Below, in pieces: positions 1-6,558 of a DNA stretch of 64,000 nucleotides. Every line of letters starts with the position of its first letter. The first letter of the stretch is position 1. The DNA comes from an uncultured Duncaniella sp. (GTDB lineage Bacteria; Bacteroidota; Bacteroidia; Bacteroidales; Muribaculaceae). The translations under genes were made by a program, and so were the position numbers. Location: contig CAJTMJ010000004.1 of assembly GCA_910577335.1 (NCBI GenBank), forward strand, positions 1 through 64,000, read 5' to 3'. The notes under the pieces were generated by a model that was not told the origin of the DNA, made no database searches, and saw only the letters and a list, made by a program, of their open reading frames with translations.

Positions 1-14
1 CCGCCCCCTCTACC

Positions 15-55
15 GACAACCGGTTCCATCACAGATGGCAACCGGTTGTCTTTTT
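15..55 (+). terminator. Rho-independent terminator of an upstream gene outside the window
   Basis: An 11-bp perfect stem (15-25 with 40-50), extended by a further 5 bp around a 3-base loop with one bulge, is followed by TTTTT at 51-55. It ends a rightward transcript entering from the left. Confidence 0.8.
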
Positions 56-335
56 ATATGCCTATATCATCAGTAGGCGCACTATATAGCATTCTTACCT
101 AATGCAACATAGTCACTATGCCGGGTATCTATGATAAAAAATAGGAGGACATGATCTCACGATCAGCCCTCCTTACTGTTTCTTTACTTGGTATACTTAA
201 TTACCTTAGAAAATTGGAAGCTCTTGTAATTAATTCGTTTAGTATATGTTAATTAATAATTAGTATTCACTTATATGACGATTAAAAATCGAAAAAGTTA
301 CACTCTAATCTTAAATTTTAGATATTTTAACATAT
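56..335. other. Gene-free AT-rich stretch
   Basis: No coding region is supported here. Apart from the leftward terminator at 134-173 the sequence is AT-rich and featureless. Confidence 0.6.
134..173 (-). terminator. Leftward terminator downstream of rnz
   Basis: The arms AGGAGG (143-148) and CCTCCT (168-173), extended inward through GATC/GATC with a small bulge, form a hairpin. On the minus strand it is followed by TATTTTTTATC. It lies about 160 bases after the rnz stop codon. Confidence 0.55.
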
Positions 336-1253
336 TTATATCAAATCAATTCTTAGCCCCTCATTAGCCAATACTACATTGGGAAATACTTCTTTAGCTT
401 CATCGAGCAATATTTCTTCACTATTATATCGTTTAGAGAAATGCCCGATTATCAATCTTTTGGCTCCTGAGAGCTTTGCTATTTCCGCTGCTTGACGGGC
501 TGTGGAATGACCTCTTTCTCTGGCTTTTTGTTCCAATGAATTATCGTAGGTCGCCTCATGATATATTGTATCGACACCCTGAATTGATTCAGCTACACGT
601 CTGTCAAACATAGTGTCGCTGCAATATGCGTAACTTACTGATGGCTCAGCTTCAGTGGTGAGATGAGAGTTGGGTATGATAGTGCCGTCATCCTTTACCC
701 AGTCAGCGCCCTCTTTGATATTCTTGAGTTGCCATACCGGTATATTGAGGTATTTGACCATATCACCTTTCAGATGTCTAAGTTTGGGTTTCTCACGAAA
801 TATGAATCCGGTACATGGCGTGCGATGATAAAGAGGGAAGGTTTCCACGGTCAGTCCTGAGTCTTCATAGACTATTCTACGTTCCCCCTCTTCTATCACG
901 TCATATATTATTTCAAAAGGCGCATTGCGGTTAAAATAATCCATCCATTCTTTGAGCAGATGTGCTCCTTCCTTGAATATATGCACAGTGACTGATCCTG
1001 ATACCTCATGGAGAGCCATTGTTGATAAAAGCCCCGGTAATCCGAATAGGTGGTCGCCATGAAGGTGGGATATGAATATGTGGTTAAGGCGTGAGAATTT
1101 TAATCCCATGCGCCGGAATTGCAATTGTGCGCCTTCTCCGCAATCGATCATGAAAAGCTTGTCACGAAAATCAATTACTTGGCATGAAGGCTGGTGTCGG
1201 GCTGTGGGTGTTGCCGACCCACAGCCTAATATAGAAATTTGAAATTTAGCCAT
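336..1253 (-). CDS. rnz: Ribonuclease Z (tRNA 3' endonuclease)
   Basis: This 305-residue protein is a short-form tRNase Z of the metallo-beta-lactamase superfamily, which removes 3' trailers from tRNA precursors in the cytoplasm. The zinc-binding signature HLHGDH is at residues 63-68, after the typical N-terminal LGCGSATPT segment and the FMIDCGEGAQ strand. A later GHFSKRY segment carries the C-terminal zinc histidine. Length matches bacterial ElaC/RNase Z. It is transcribed leftward, alone, with a terminator at 134-173. The tRNA-Ser gene lies divergently about 260 bases upstream, and its 3' end is not CCA-encoded, consistent with a need for this enzyme. Confidence 0.95.
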   Translation of the reverse strand: MAKFQISILGCGSATPTARHQPSCQVIDFRDKLFMIDCGEGAQLQFRRMGLKFSRLNHIFISHLHGDHLFGLPGLLSTMALHEVSGSVTVHIFKEGAHLLKEWMDYFNRNAPFEIIYDVIEEGERRIVYEDSGLTVETFPLYHRTPCTGFIFREKPKLRHLKGDMVKYLNIPVWQLKNIKEGADWVKDDGTIIPNSHLTTEAEPSVSYAYCSDTMFDRRVAESIQGVDTIYHEATYDNSLEQKARERGHSTARQAAEIAKLSGAKRLIIGHFSKRYNSEEILLDEAKEVFPNVVLANEGLRIDLI

Positions 1254-1386
1254 AACATCACAAAGTTACAAAATATTCATATAAAAAGAATAGTGATATA
1301 AATTTTAAGGTCAGTATTCTTGCATAGTTAAGTAGATTTCACAATGGATTTTGCCATGGAATTTTGCCGAGGACTGCGAAACATAA

Positions 1387-1454
1387 AATTCAAAATAGCA
1401 CTTGCAAGTTTACTCTACGAGACGCTGCAGTTTACTCTACGAATTCAAAATAGC
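1387..1454. repeat. Paired direct repeats upstream of tRNA-Ser
   Basis: AATTCAAAATAGC occurs at 1387-1399 and 1442-1454. AGTTTACTCTACGA occurs twice between them, ending at 1420 and 1442. The arrangement is x-y...y-x with all copies in the same orientation, directly before the tRNA promoter. No function is evident. Confidence 0.6.
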
Positions 1455-1464
1455 CGAAATCTGT

Positions 1465-1496
1465 TTTGGAGGTATTAAAAATTTTGCATACCTTTG
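1465..1496 (+). promoter_or_regulatory. Bacteroidetes-type promoter for tRNA-Ser
   Basis: TTTG at 1465-1468 is followed after 20 bases by TACCTTTG at 1489-1496. This matches the -33/-7 consensus TTTG...TAnnTTTG, with transcription expected to begin just before the tRNA at 1517. Confidence 0.75.
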
Positions 1497-1516
1497 CATC
1501 GTTAAATCCTGCTAAA

Positions 1517-1604
1517 GGAAAGATGCCGGAGTGGCCGATCGGGGCGGTCTCGAAAACCGTTGTTCCCTTTTCGGGAACCCAGGGTTCGAATCCCTGTCTT
1601 TCCG
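1517..1604 (+). tRNA. tRNA-Ser (anticodon CGA)
   Basis: The acceptor GGAAAGA (1517-1523) pairs with TCTTTCC (1597-1603). The anticodon loop CTCGAAA sits on a GCGGT/ACCGT stem. A long variable arm (TTCCC..GGGAA) typical of class II serine tRNA is present, as is the T loop GGTTCGAATCC. CCA is not encoded. Its 3' end from 1593 is the left attachment core of the element 1593-12436, so the tRNA is rebuilt intact at the attL side. Confidence 0.95.
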
Positions 1605-1605
1605 C
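1593..1605 (+). repeat. attL core
   Basis: The 13-bp core CCTGTCTTTCCGC covers the T-arm/acceptor end of tRNA-Ser and is identical to 12424-12436. The bases on either side differ between the two copies, which delimits the core. Confidence 0.88.
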
Positions 1606-1639
1606 AAATTAGCTTGATTATCAAGCATTTACAAAATCT

Positions 1640-1681
1640 ACACCCAATATTACACCCAGAAATGGCAGTAATATTGGGTGT
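1640..1681 (+). repeat. Left-end integrase arm-type site and hairpin
   Basis: 1640-1658 matches ACACCCAAWATTACACCCA, also present at 12287-12305 (18 of 19 identical), and contains two ACACCCA units 12 bases apart. 1640-1652 is also the perfect reverse complement of 1669-1681, giving a 13-bp stem followed by TTTATTGC. It may therefore double as a terminator for tRNA-Ser. Arm-site function is inferred from its place near both ends. Confidence 0.6.
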
Positions 1682-1785
1682 TTTATTGCTGTCAAATGCT
1701 GCATGGTTCGACAAATTGGGAGCTGGTATGATATTTAATGATGTTTAACATCACGATGAACTCCTACAAAAAAATCATCTCAATA

Positions 1786-1817
1786 TTTGGATATATCATG
1801 TATTGTTTGTAATTTTG
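1786..1817 (+). promoter_or_regulatory. Promoter of the arsenic operon
   Basis: TTTG at 1786-1789, then 20 bases, then TAATTTTG at 1810-1817, 23 bases before the arsR start codon. The segment 1809-1831 recurs in degenerate form at 2196-2218 and is a candidate for ArsR binding. Confidence 0.7.
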
Positions 1818-1839
1818 CGAACAACAAATAAAGAATAGT

Positions 1840-2169
1840 ATGGCAAAATTAGAGGTAACACCAGAACAGGAGCGTCTTGCGAGATTTGCGAAAGCGATGG
1901 GACATCCCACTCGCATTGCTATCCTGCATTTTCTCGCTCAGAGAAACGAATGTTTCTTCGGAGACATACACGAGGTGCTTCCGGTGGCTAAGGCAACCGT
2001 CTCGCAACATCTGAGCGAGTTGAAAGAGGCTGGGCTGATACAAGGCACAATCGAGCCACCAAAAGTGAAGTATTGCATCAACGCGGAGAACTGGAAACTT
2101 GCGAGACAACTGTTTTCACAGATGCTTGACGACTGCTGTCCTTCAAAAAAGAATAGCTGCTGCTCGTAA
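1840..2169 (+). CDS. arsR: ArsR/SmtB-family metalloid-responsive repressor
   Basis: A 109-residue winged-helix protein. GHPTRIAILHFLAQR (21-35) and the recognition helix segment ATVSQHLSELKEAGLI (52-67) are typical of ArsR repressors, which leave DNA when trivalent arsenic binds thiolates. The C-terminus carries two vicinal cysteine pairs, C99-C100 and C107-C108 (in SCCS), plus C38 and C79. These could form the As(III) site, which would put it at the C-terminus rather than in the alpha-3 helix as in the E. coli plasmid type. It is the first gene of the island's rightward operon and probably represses it. The SCCS tail recurs in two other proteins of the operon. Confidence 0.93.
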   Translation: MAKLEVTPEQERLARFAKAMGHPTRIAILHFLAQRNECFFGDIHEVLPVAKATVSQHLSELKEAGLIQGTIEPPKVKYCINAENWKLARQLFSQMLDDCCPSKKNSCCS

Positions 2170-2195
2170 GCGCTATTTTTTTAATATCGATGTTC

Positions 2196-2218
2196 GCAAT
2201 TCGGCAAACAACAACTAA
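2196..2218 (+). promoter_or_regulatory. Degenerate copy of the arsR promoter/leader segment (candidate second operator)
   Basis: This segment between arsR and the ArsF-like gene matches 1809-1831 at 18 of 23 positions, both ending in an AACAACAA-type run. Two copies, one over the arsR -7 box and one before the next gene, suggest a repeated binding site or second promoter. This is inference only. Confidence 0.4.
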
Positions 2219-2237
2219 ATTTAATACATTTAAGGAC

Positions 2238-2663
2238 ATGAAAAAGTTACTGATGATTTTCGCCCTTATTATAGGGCTGATGTCGTGCGGAAGTGGGGAT
2301 AATACCTCGACTGCGAAATCTCCTGAAAAGGATAGAGTGGAAGTGATATATTTCCACGGGAAACAACGCTGTGCTACCTGCATGGCTATCGAGAAAAACA
2401 CTAAAGAAGTGGTAAATACACTCTTTGCAAACGAACTGAAAAACGGCACGGTCGTATTCAGGACAGTGGATATCTCTACCCCGGAAGGAGAAAAAATAGC
2501 CGATAAGTATGAAGTGACGTGGTCTTCTCTCTTTGTCAACAAATGGAAAGACGGTAAAGAGACTTGCAACAATCTTACCGAGTTCGGTTTCGGCAATGCC
2601 CGAAAGAACCCGGATGACTTCAAGAAAGGTCTTGCTGACAAAATCCGGCAATCGTTGAAATAA
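2238..2663 (+). CDS. ArsF-like thioredoxin-fold lipoprotein
   Basis: 141 residues from the ATG at 2238, chosen because AAGGA lies just upstream and a lipoprotein signal peptide starts there (MKKLLMIFALIIGLMSC, lipobox LMSC). A longer in-frame start at 2190 would bury the signal. The mature part has a short thioredoxin-like domain with RCATC (CxxC) after the strand VEVIYFHGK. Homologues in Bacteroides ars operons are called ArsF and have been described as part of a system that reduces nitro-aromatic arsenicals. That function is family knowledge as I recall it, not visible here. It is translationally coupled to the next gene (TAATG overlap), so the two probably act together at the cytoplasmic membrane, this one facing the periplasm. 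Confidence 0.8.
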   Translation: MKKLLMIFALIIGLMSCGSGDNTSTAKSPEKDRVEVIYFHGKQRCATCMAIEKNTKEVVNTLFANELKNGTVVFRTVDISTPEGEKIADKYEVTWSSLFVNKWKDGKETCNNLTEFGFGNARKNPDDFKKGLADKIRQSLK

Positions 2664-3370
2664 TGGACTGGTTACAGACTTTGCTTGACAACAGCACGGC
2701 TCCGGCAATGACCGCTTTTCTCCTCGGATTGCTCACCGCAATCTCGCCGTGTCCGCTTGCTACCAATATTGCCGCAATAGGCTACATCAGCAAGGATATA
2801 GAGAACCGCAGACGCATTTTCCGAAACGGGGTGCTATATACCCTCGGACGAGTAATCGCATACACCGTTCTCGGCATTATCCTTATCCCAATTCTGAAGG
2901 AGGGTGCAAGCGTGTTCGGTATACAAAAGTCAATAGGCAAGTGGGGCGAGTTGCTTATTGGGCCACTACTGCTGCTTATCGGACTATTTATGTTGTTCGG
3001 GCACAAACTAAATCTGCCGCAATTCGGATTTGACGGCAATGGAGAAGGTCTTGCCCATAAAGGCGGGTGGGGTGCATTGCTGCTCGGTATTCTGTTTGCA
3101 ATGGCGTTCTGCCCCACAAGTGGTGTTTTCTACTTCGGTATGCTCATACCTATGTCAGTAACCGCAAGTGCGGGGTGGCTTTTGCCTGTACTGTTTGCCG
3201 TCGCCACTGCTCTCCCTGTGCTTGCAGTGGCTTGGATTCTCGCTTTCAGTGTTGAAAAGGTAGGCGAGTTCTACGGCAAACTGCGTACTATTCAGAAATG
3301 GCTCAATATTATTGTCGGTGTCATTTTCATCGTGGTAGGCATATATTACTGTACAATGATGTACTTATAA
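2663..3370 (+). CDS. ArsG-like CcdA/DsbD-type membrane permease
   Basis: A 235-residue protein with about six transmembrane segments of the DsbD/CcdA/LysE type. The first segment contains AISPCPLA and a later one MAFCPTSG, the paired Pro-Cys/Cys-Pro sites of this fold that pass electrons or, in relatives, metabolites across the membrane. The family in Bacteroides ars operons is called ArsG and has been proposed to export amino-aromatic arsenicals. The start codon overlaps the stop of the ArsF-like gene by one base, and the pairing of a periplasmic CxxC lipoprotein with a CcdA-type protein suggests a redox partnership. Whether it moves electrons or arsenicals cannot be told from the sequence. 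Confidence 0.8.
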   Translation: MDWLQTLLDNSTAPAMTAFLLGLLTAISPCPLATNIAAIGYISKDIENRRRIFRNGVLYTLGRVIAYTVLGIILIPILKEGASVFGIQKSIGKWGELLIGPLLLLIGLFMLFGHKLNLPQFGFDGNGEGLAHKGGWGALLLGILFAMAFCPTSGVFYFGMLIPMSVTASAGWLLPVLFAVATALPVLAVAWILAFSVEKVGEFYGKLRTIQKWLNIIVGVIFIVVGIYYCTMMYL

Positions 3371-3388
3371 CTGTAAAAACGAAAAAAC

Positions 3389-3811
3389 ATGGATAAAAAA
3401 GAATCAAAGAAAGGGTTTTGGTCAACTCTCTTCGCACCAAAAAAGAAAAGCTGTTGCAGCAACAGCAACATCATCGTGGAAAATGATGTGAAACCGGTGC
3501 AGTCGTGCGGCTGCTCAAGTAATTCGGATGAATCCGCTGAAACCTCATGCTGTGCTACAGCTCCCGGCACAAAGGTCAGCGAGGTTCTCGTCCTCGGTCC
3601 CGGCTGTGCCAAATGCAAAGAGACATACAAGGTAGTTGAGCGTGTAATCCGTGAGAACAATCTTGATGTCAATCTTTCCAAGATCGAAGATATAGCCGAA
3701 ATGATGAGCTACAACATTATGACGACCCCGGCAGTTGTCGTTGACGGAACTGTGAAAATCAAAGGGCACGTTCCATCTGCTGATGAAGTAAAAAAAGCTC
3801 TCGGCATCTGA
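3389..3811 (+). CDS. Cysteine-rich N-terminal extension plus small thioredoxin/glutaredoxin-like domain
   Basis: 140 residues. From residue 64 onward it is a compact thioredoxin-fold domain of the redox-active-disulfide-protein-2 / TM0996-MTH895 type. Its GPGCAKCK active site has C73 and C76, and a MTTPAVVVDG cis-proline segment follows. The first 60 residues are unusual: hydrophilic and Lys-rich, with SCCS (21-24), SCGC (39-42) and SCC (53-55). There is no signal peptide, so it should be cytoplasmic. It lies 18 bases after the ArsG-like gene and 22 before a DUF318 permease; this thioredoxin-permease pairing is common. It could reduce ArsC or deliver As(III) to the permease; a role equivalent to ArsE of Bacteroides is possible. 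Confidence 0.82.
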   Translation: MDKKESKKGFWSTLFAPKKKSCCSNSNIIVENDVKPVQSCGCSSNSDESAETSCCATAPGTKVSEVLVLGPGCAKCKETYKVVERVIRENNLDVNLSKIEDIAEMMSYNIMTTPAVVVDGTVKIKGHVPSADEVKKALGI

Positions 3812-3833
3812 AATGAAACAACGGGTATAAGTT

Positions 3834-5174
3834 ATGGAAACTAAAAAGGAGATCAAGTTCCTGATATGGACTGTTGTCATATTCCTGACAGCGTTTTTTA
3901 TTCCGGTTAACAGTGAAACGCTGTTGACAGCCATACACTCCACTCTTGACCTCGCGAAATGGTATGCCCGTGAGCATATAGTTCTCTGTCTTCTCCCGGC
4001 TTTCTTCATCGCCGGAGTGATTGCGGTATTTGTAAGTCAGGGAGCGGTGTTAAAGTATTTCGGTGCAAATGCAAAGAAATGGGTGTCATATACCGTGGCT
4101 TCCATATCGGGAGGCATCCTTGCCGTGTGTTCATGCACTATTCTCCCGCTGTTCACCAGCATCTACAAGCGTGGGGCGGGTCTTGGTCCGGCAATAGCGT
4201 TTCTATATTCAGGCCCTGCAATCAGCATACTCTCGATAATCCTTACAGCCCGTATTCTCGGACTGGAAATGGGGATTGCCCGCATCATCGGTGCTGTCAC
4301 GTTTGCTGTGGTAATCGGCCTTGTGATGTCGTTCATCTTCCGCAAGGAGGAAAGGGTTAAAGAGGCCGCTCAGATGAATATTGTGCCACCGCCCGAAAAA
4401 CGTCCCCTGTGGCAGACTGCGCTGTTCTTCTTTACCCTCGTAGCAATCCTCGTGTTCGCAAATTGGGGTGCGCCTTCCGAAATAGACCGTGGAATCTGGG
4501 CGACAATCTACGGGGCTAAATGGTGGATAACATCTGCCCTTGCAATAGGTCTGTGCGTGATGCTTGTGAAGATACTCCATCTGAAAGCCCGATGGATTAT
4601 CCTCGGAGCTGTAGCCGTTGCGATTTCAGCTTTCATCGCAAATGTTTTCATTCCCGATGCGAAACTGGCTCCCCTTGTGCCAATGGTCGTCTCGGTCGCC
4701 GTCCTTGCCATCGTGTTGCTCTGCGATAAAAACGATGATGAAAACAGGGAGTGGGCGTTGTCATCATGGGGATTCGCCAAGCTGATACTACCGTTGCTTG
4801 CAGTCGGAGTATTGACAGCGGGATTCCTGCTCGGTTCAACGCATGACGGTATAGAACTACCCGGTATTATTCCAAATAGCTGGGTTGAATGGGCAGTCGG
4901 CGGCAATTCGTTACTATCAAACTTCTTCGCAAGTTTCACAGGTGCGTTTATGTATTTCGCAACCCTTACCGAAGTGCCGATTATTCAGGGATTGCTTGCA
5001 TCCGGCATGGGCAAAGGCCCGGCTCTTGCCCTGCTGCTTGCGGGTCCCTCGTTGTCGCTGCCGAATATGCTTGTCATACGCAGTGTAATGGGTACGAAAA
5101 AGACCGTGATATATGTCGCTTTGGTAATTGTCATGGCAACCGTTTCAGGTTGGGTTTACGGATACTTCTTCTAA
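3834..5174 (+). CDS. DUF318/ArsP-family permease (446 residues)
   Basis: A polytopic membrane protein of the UPF0718/DUF318 (PF03773) permease family, with about ten hydrophobic segments. It has the family hallmark AVCSCTILPLF around C99 and C101 in one half and a second LTEVPIIQGLL/GPSLSLPNM half. ArsP members export trivalent organoarsenicals; longer relatives next to a small thioredoxin, as here, are of less certain substrate. It is larger than the 302-residue paralogue at 5600-6508. The operon encodes no ArsB or Acr3, so one of these two permeases probably serves as the As(III) exporter. Assignment of substrate is inference. Confidence 0.85.
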   Translation: METKKEIKFLIWTVVIFLTAFFIPVNSETLLTAIHSTLDLAKWYAREHIVLCLLPAFFIAGVIAVFVSQGAVLKYFGANAKKWVSYTVASISGGILAVCSCTILPLFTSIYKRGAGLGPAIAFLYSGPAISILSIILTARILGLEMGIARIIGAVTFAVVIGLVMSFIFRKEERVKEAAQMNIVPPPEKRPLWQTALFFFTLVAILVFANWGAPSEIDRGIWATIYGAKWWITSALAIGLCVMLVKILHLKARWIILGAVAVAISAFIANVFIPDAKLAPLVPMVVSVAVLAIVLLCDKNDDENREWALSSWGFAKLILPLLAVGVLTAGFLLGSTHDGIELPGIIPNSWVEWAVGGNSLLSNFFASFTGAFMYFATLTEVPIIQGLLASGMGKGPALALLLAGPSLSLPNMLVIRSVMGTKKTVIYVALVIVMATVSGWVYGYFF

Positions 5175-5186
5175 ATTACAGACAGT

Positions 5187-5603
5187 ATGAAAGTATTGAT
5201 ACTTTGCACCGGCAATAGCTGTCGAAGCCAGATGGCTCATGGATTCCTCCAGTCATTCAGTCATGAAATTGATGTATTTTCCGCAGGTACCGAACCTGCG
5301 GAAAACATCAATCCTCGTGCCGTCCAGGTAATGAAAGAGGTTGTAATTGATATAAGCGGACACAGACCACATAGCGTTATGGAATATCTTAACGGGACAT
5401 GGGATTATGTTATAACCGTCTGCGGAGGAGCCAACGAAAGCTGTCCTGTTTTTACAGGTAGCGTGGAGCATCGCCTTCATATCGGGTTCGATGACCCTTC
5501 GGATGCCGTCGGCCCGGAGGAATTTATTATGAGTGAGTTCCGACGGGTACGCAACGAGATAAAATACAGGTTTGAAGAATTTTATAAAGGCATATTGAAA
5601 TGA
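5187..5603 (+). CDS. arsC: Arsenate reductase, low-molecular-weight phosphatase type
   Basis: 138 residues. The P-loop CTGNSCRS (Cys-x5-Arg, nucleophile C8) opens the protein, and VITVCGGANESCPVF supplies the two further cysteines that relay the disulfide in thioredoxin-coupled ArsC. It reduces arsenate to arsenite in the cytoplasm. A DPSDAVG segment carries the general-acid aspartate of the LMW-PTP fold. It sits between two DUF318 permeases and overlaps the second by four bases (ATGA), implying coupled translation. The thioredoxin-like protein at 3389-3811 is a plausible electron donor. Confidence 0.93.
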   Translation: MKVLILCTGNSCRSQMAHGFLQSFSHEIDVFSAGTEPAENINPRAVQVMKEVVIDISGHRPHSVMEYLNGTWDYVITVCGGANESCPVFTGSVEHRLHIGFDDPSDAVGPEEFIMSEFRRVRNEIKYRFEEFYKGILK

Positions 5604-6508
5604 ACACATTGCTCGACACCCTATGGTATTTCTGCTACATCACGGTTGAACTTGTCCTGTTGTTCATAGTGATTACAGCTCTCGTTGAAATCATACTGAT
5701 GTATATTCCGCAGGAAAAAATCAGTACGAAAATTGAAAAAGCAGGCTTCTTCGGGAATGTGATAGCTGCCGGATTCGGTGCGCTCACACCTTTCTGCGCT
5801 TGTTCCACGCTGCCTATGACTGTAGGTTTTCTCAATGCCGGAATTCCTTTTGGAGCCACGATGTCATTCCTTATTGCCTCCCCGTTGCTCAATCCCATTA
5901 TAATAGCGATGTTGGGAGCACTGGTGGGAATCAAAGCCATGCTCATATATGTGTCGATCGCTTTCCTCTGCGCCGTGTTCTTCGGCTGGGGATTGCAAAA
6001 GGTCGATGCGCAGAAATATGTCAAAAACGTAAAGCTGAAAAAACAGTCCTGTTGTTCCACAAGTGAAAAACCTTTTGATCCGAAGAAACTTCCATGGAGT
6101 CAGAAGATAGCCATAGCACTTCGTGCCGGATGGGACACGCTTCGCCCGATTTTCTGGTATCTTATCATCGGCGTCGCTTTGGGAGCGGTGATTTACGGCT
6201 ATATGCCGAGTGATTGGGTTTTGAAAATTGCAGGTCCTGACAATCCGTTTGCTGTACCCATAGCGGCTATTATTGGTGTACCACTTTATATCCGGGCTGA
6301 AACCGCAATCCCTATTGGAGTGGCATTGATGGGTAAAGGAATGAGTATCGGAGCTGTAATCGCACTCGTTATCGGTGGTGCGGGCATGGCTATTCCAGAA
6401 ATGTCGATGCTTGCAAGTATCTTCAAAAAGAAACTTGTCGCCATGATTGTCGCCGTAATATTCCTGACGGCAGTAATTTCCGGTTACATTTTTAACATTT
6501 TTCTATAA
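5600..6508 (+). CDS. arsP: ArsP-type permease (302 residues)
   Basis: A DUF318 family membrane protein of about eight segments with the conserved PFCACSTLPM motif (C66 and C68) and a second-half VPLYIRAETAIPIG motif. Its size is typical of ArsP, exporters of trivalent methylated or aromatic arsenicals. The central cytoplasmic loop contains QSCCSTS (C151-C152), echoing SCCS in ArsR and in the thioredoxin-like protein. It is the last gene of the arsenic operon and coupled to arsC. Because no ArsB/Acr3 is present, inorganic As(III) made by ArsC may leave through this protein; that is inference. The gene symbol reflects the family, not a tested substrate. Confidence 0.83.
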   Translation: MNTLLDTLWYFCYITVELVLLFIVITALVEIILMYIPQEKISTKIEKAGFFGNVIAAGFGALTPFCACSTLPMTVGFLNAGIPFGATMSFLIASPLLNPIIIAMLGALVGIKAMLIYVSIAFLCAVFFGWGLQKVDAQKYVKNVKLKKQSCCSTSEKPFDPKKLPWSQKIAIALRAGWDTLRPIFWYLIIGVALGAVIYGYMPSDWVLKIAGPDNPFAVPIAAIIGVPLYIRAETAIPIGVALMGKGMSIGAVIALVIGGAGMAIPEMSMLASIFKKKLVAMIVAVIFLTAVISGYIFNIFL

Positions 6509-6558
6509 TCCAGCACAGATAATTGAATACTCATTAGAGCAAGTCATTCCGAATTGTC

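Noticed and set aside
2078..2708. Two long open frames on the minus strand opposite the ArsF-like gene
   Set aside because: Both are shadows of the ArsF-like and ArsG-like genes, with Ser/Leu-rich translations and no signature.
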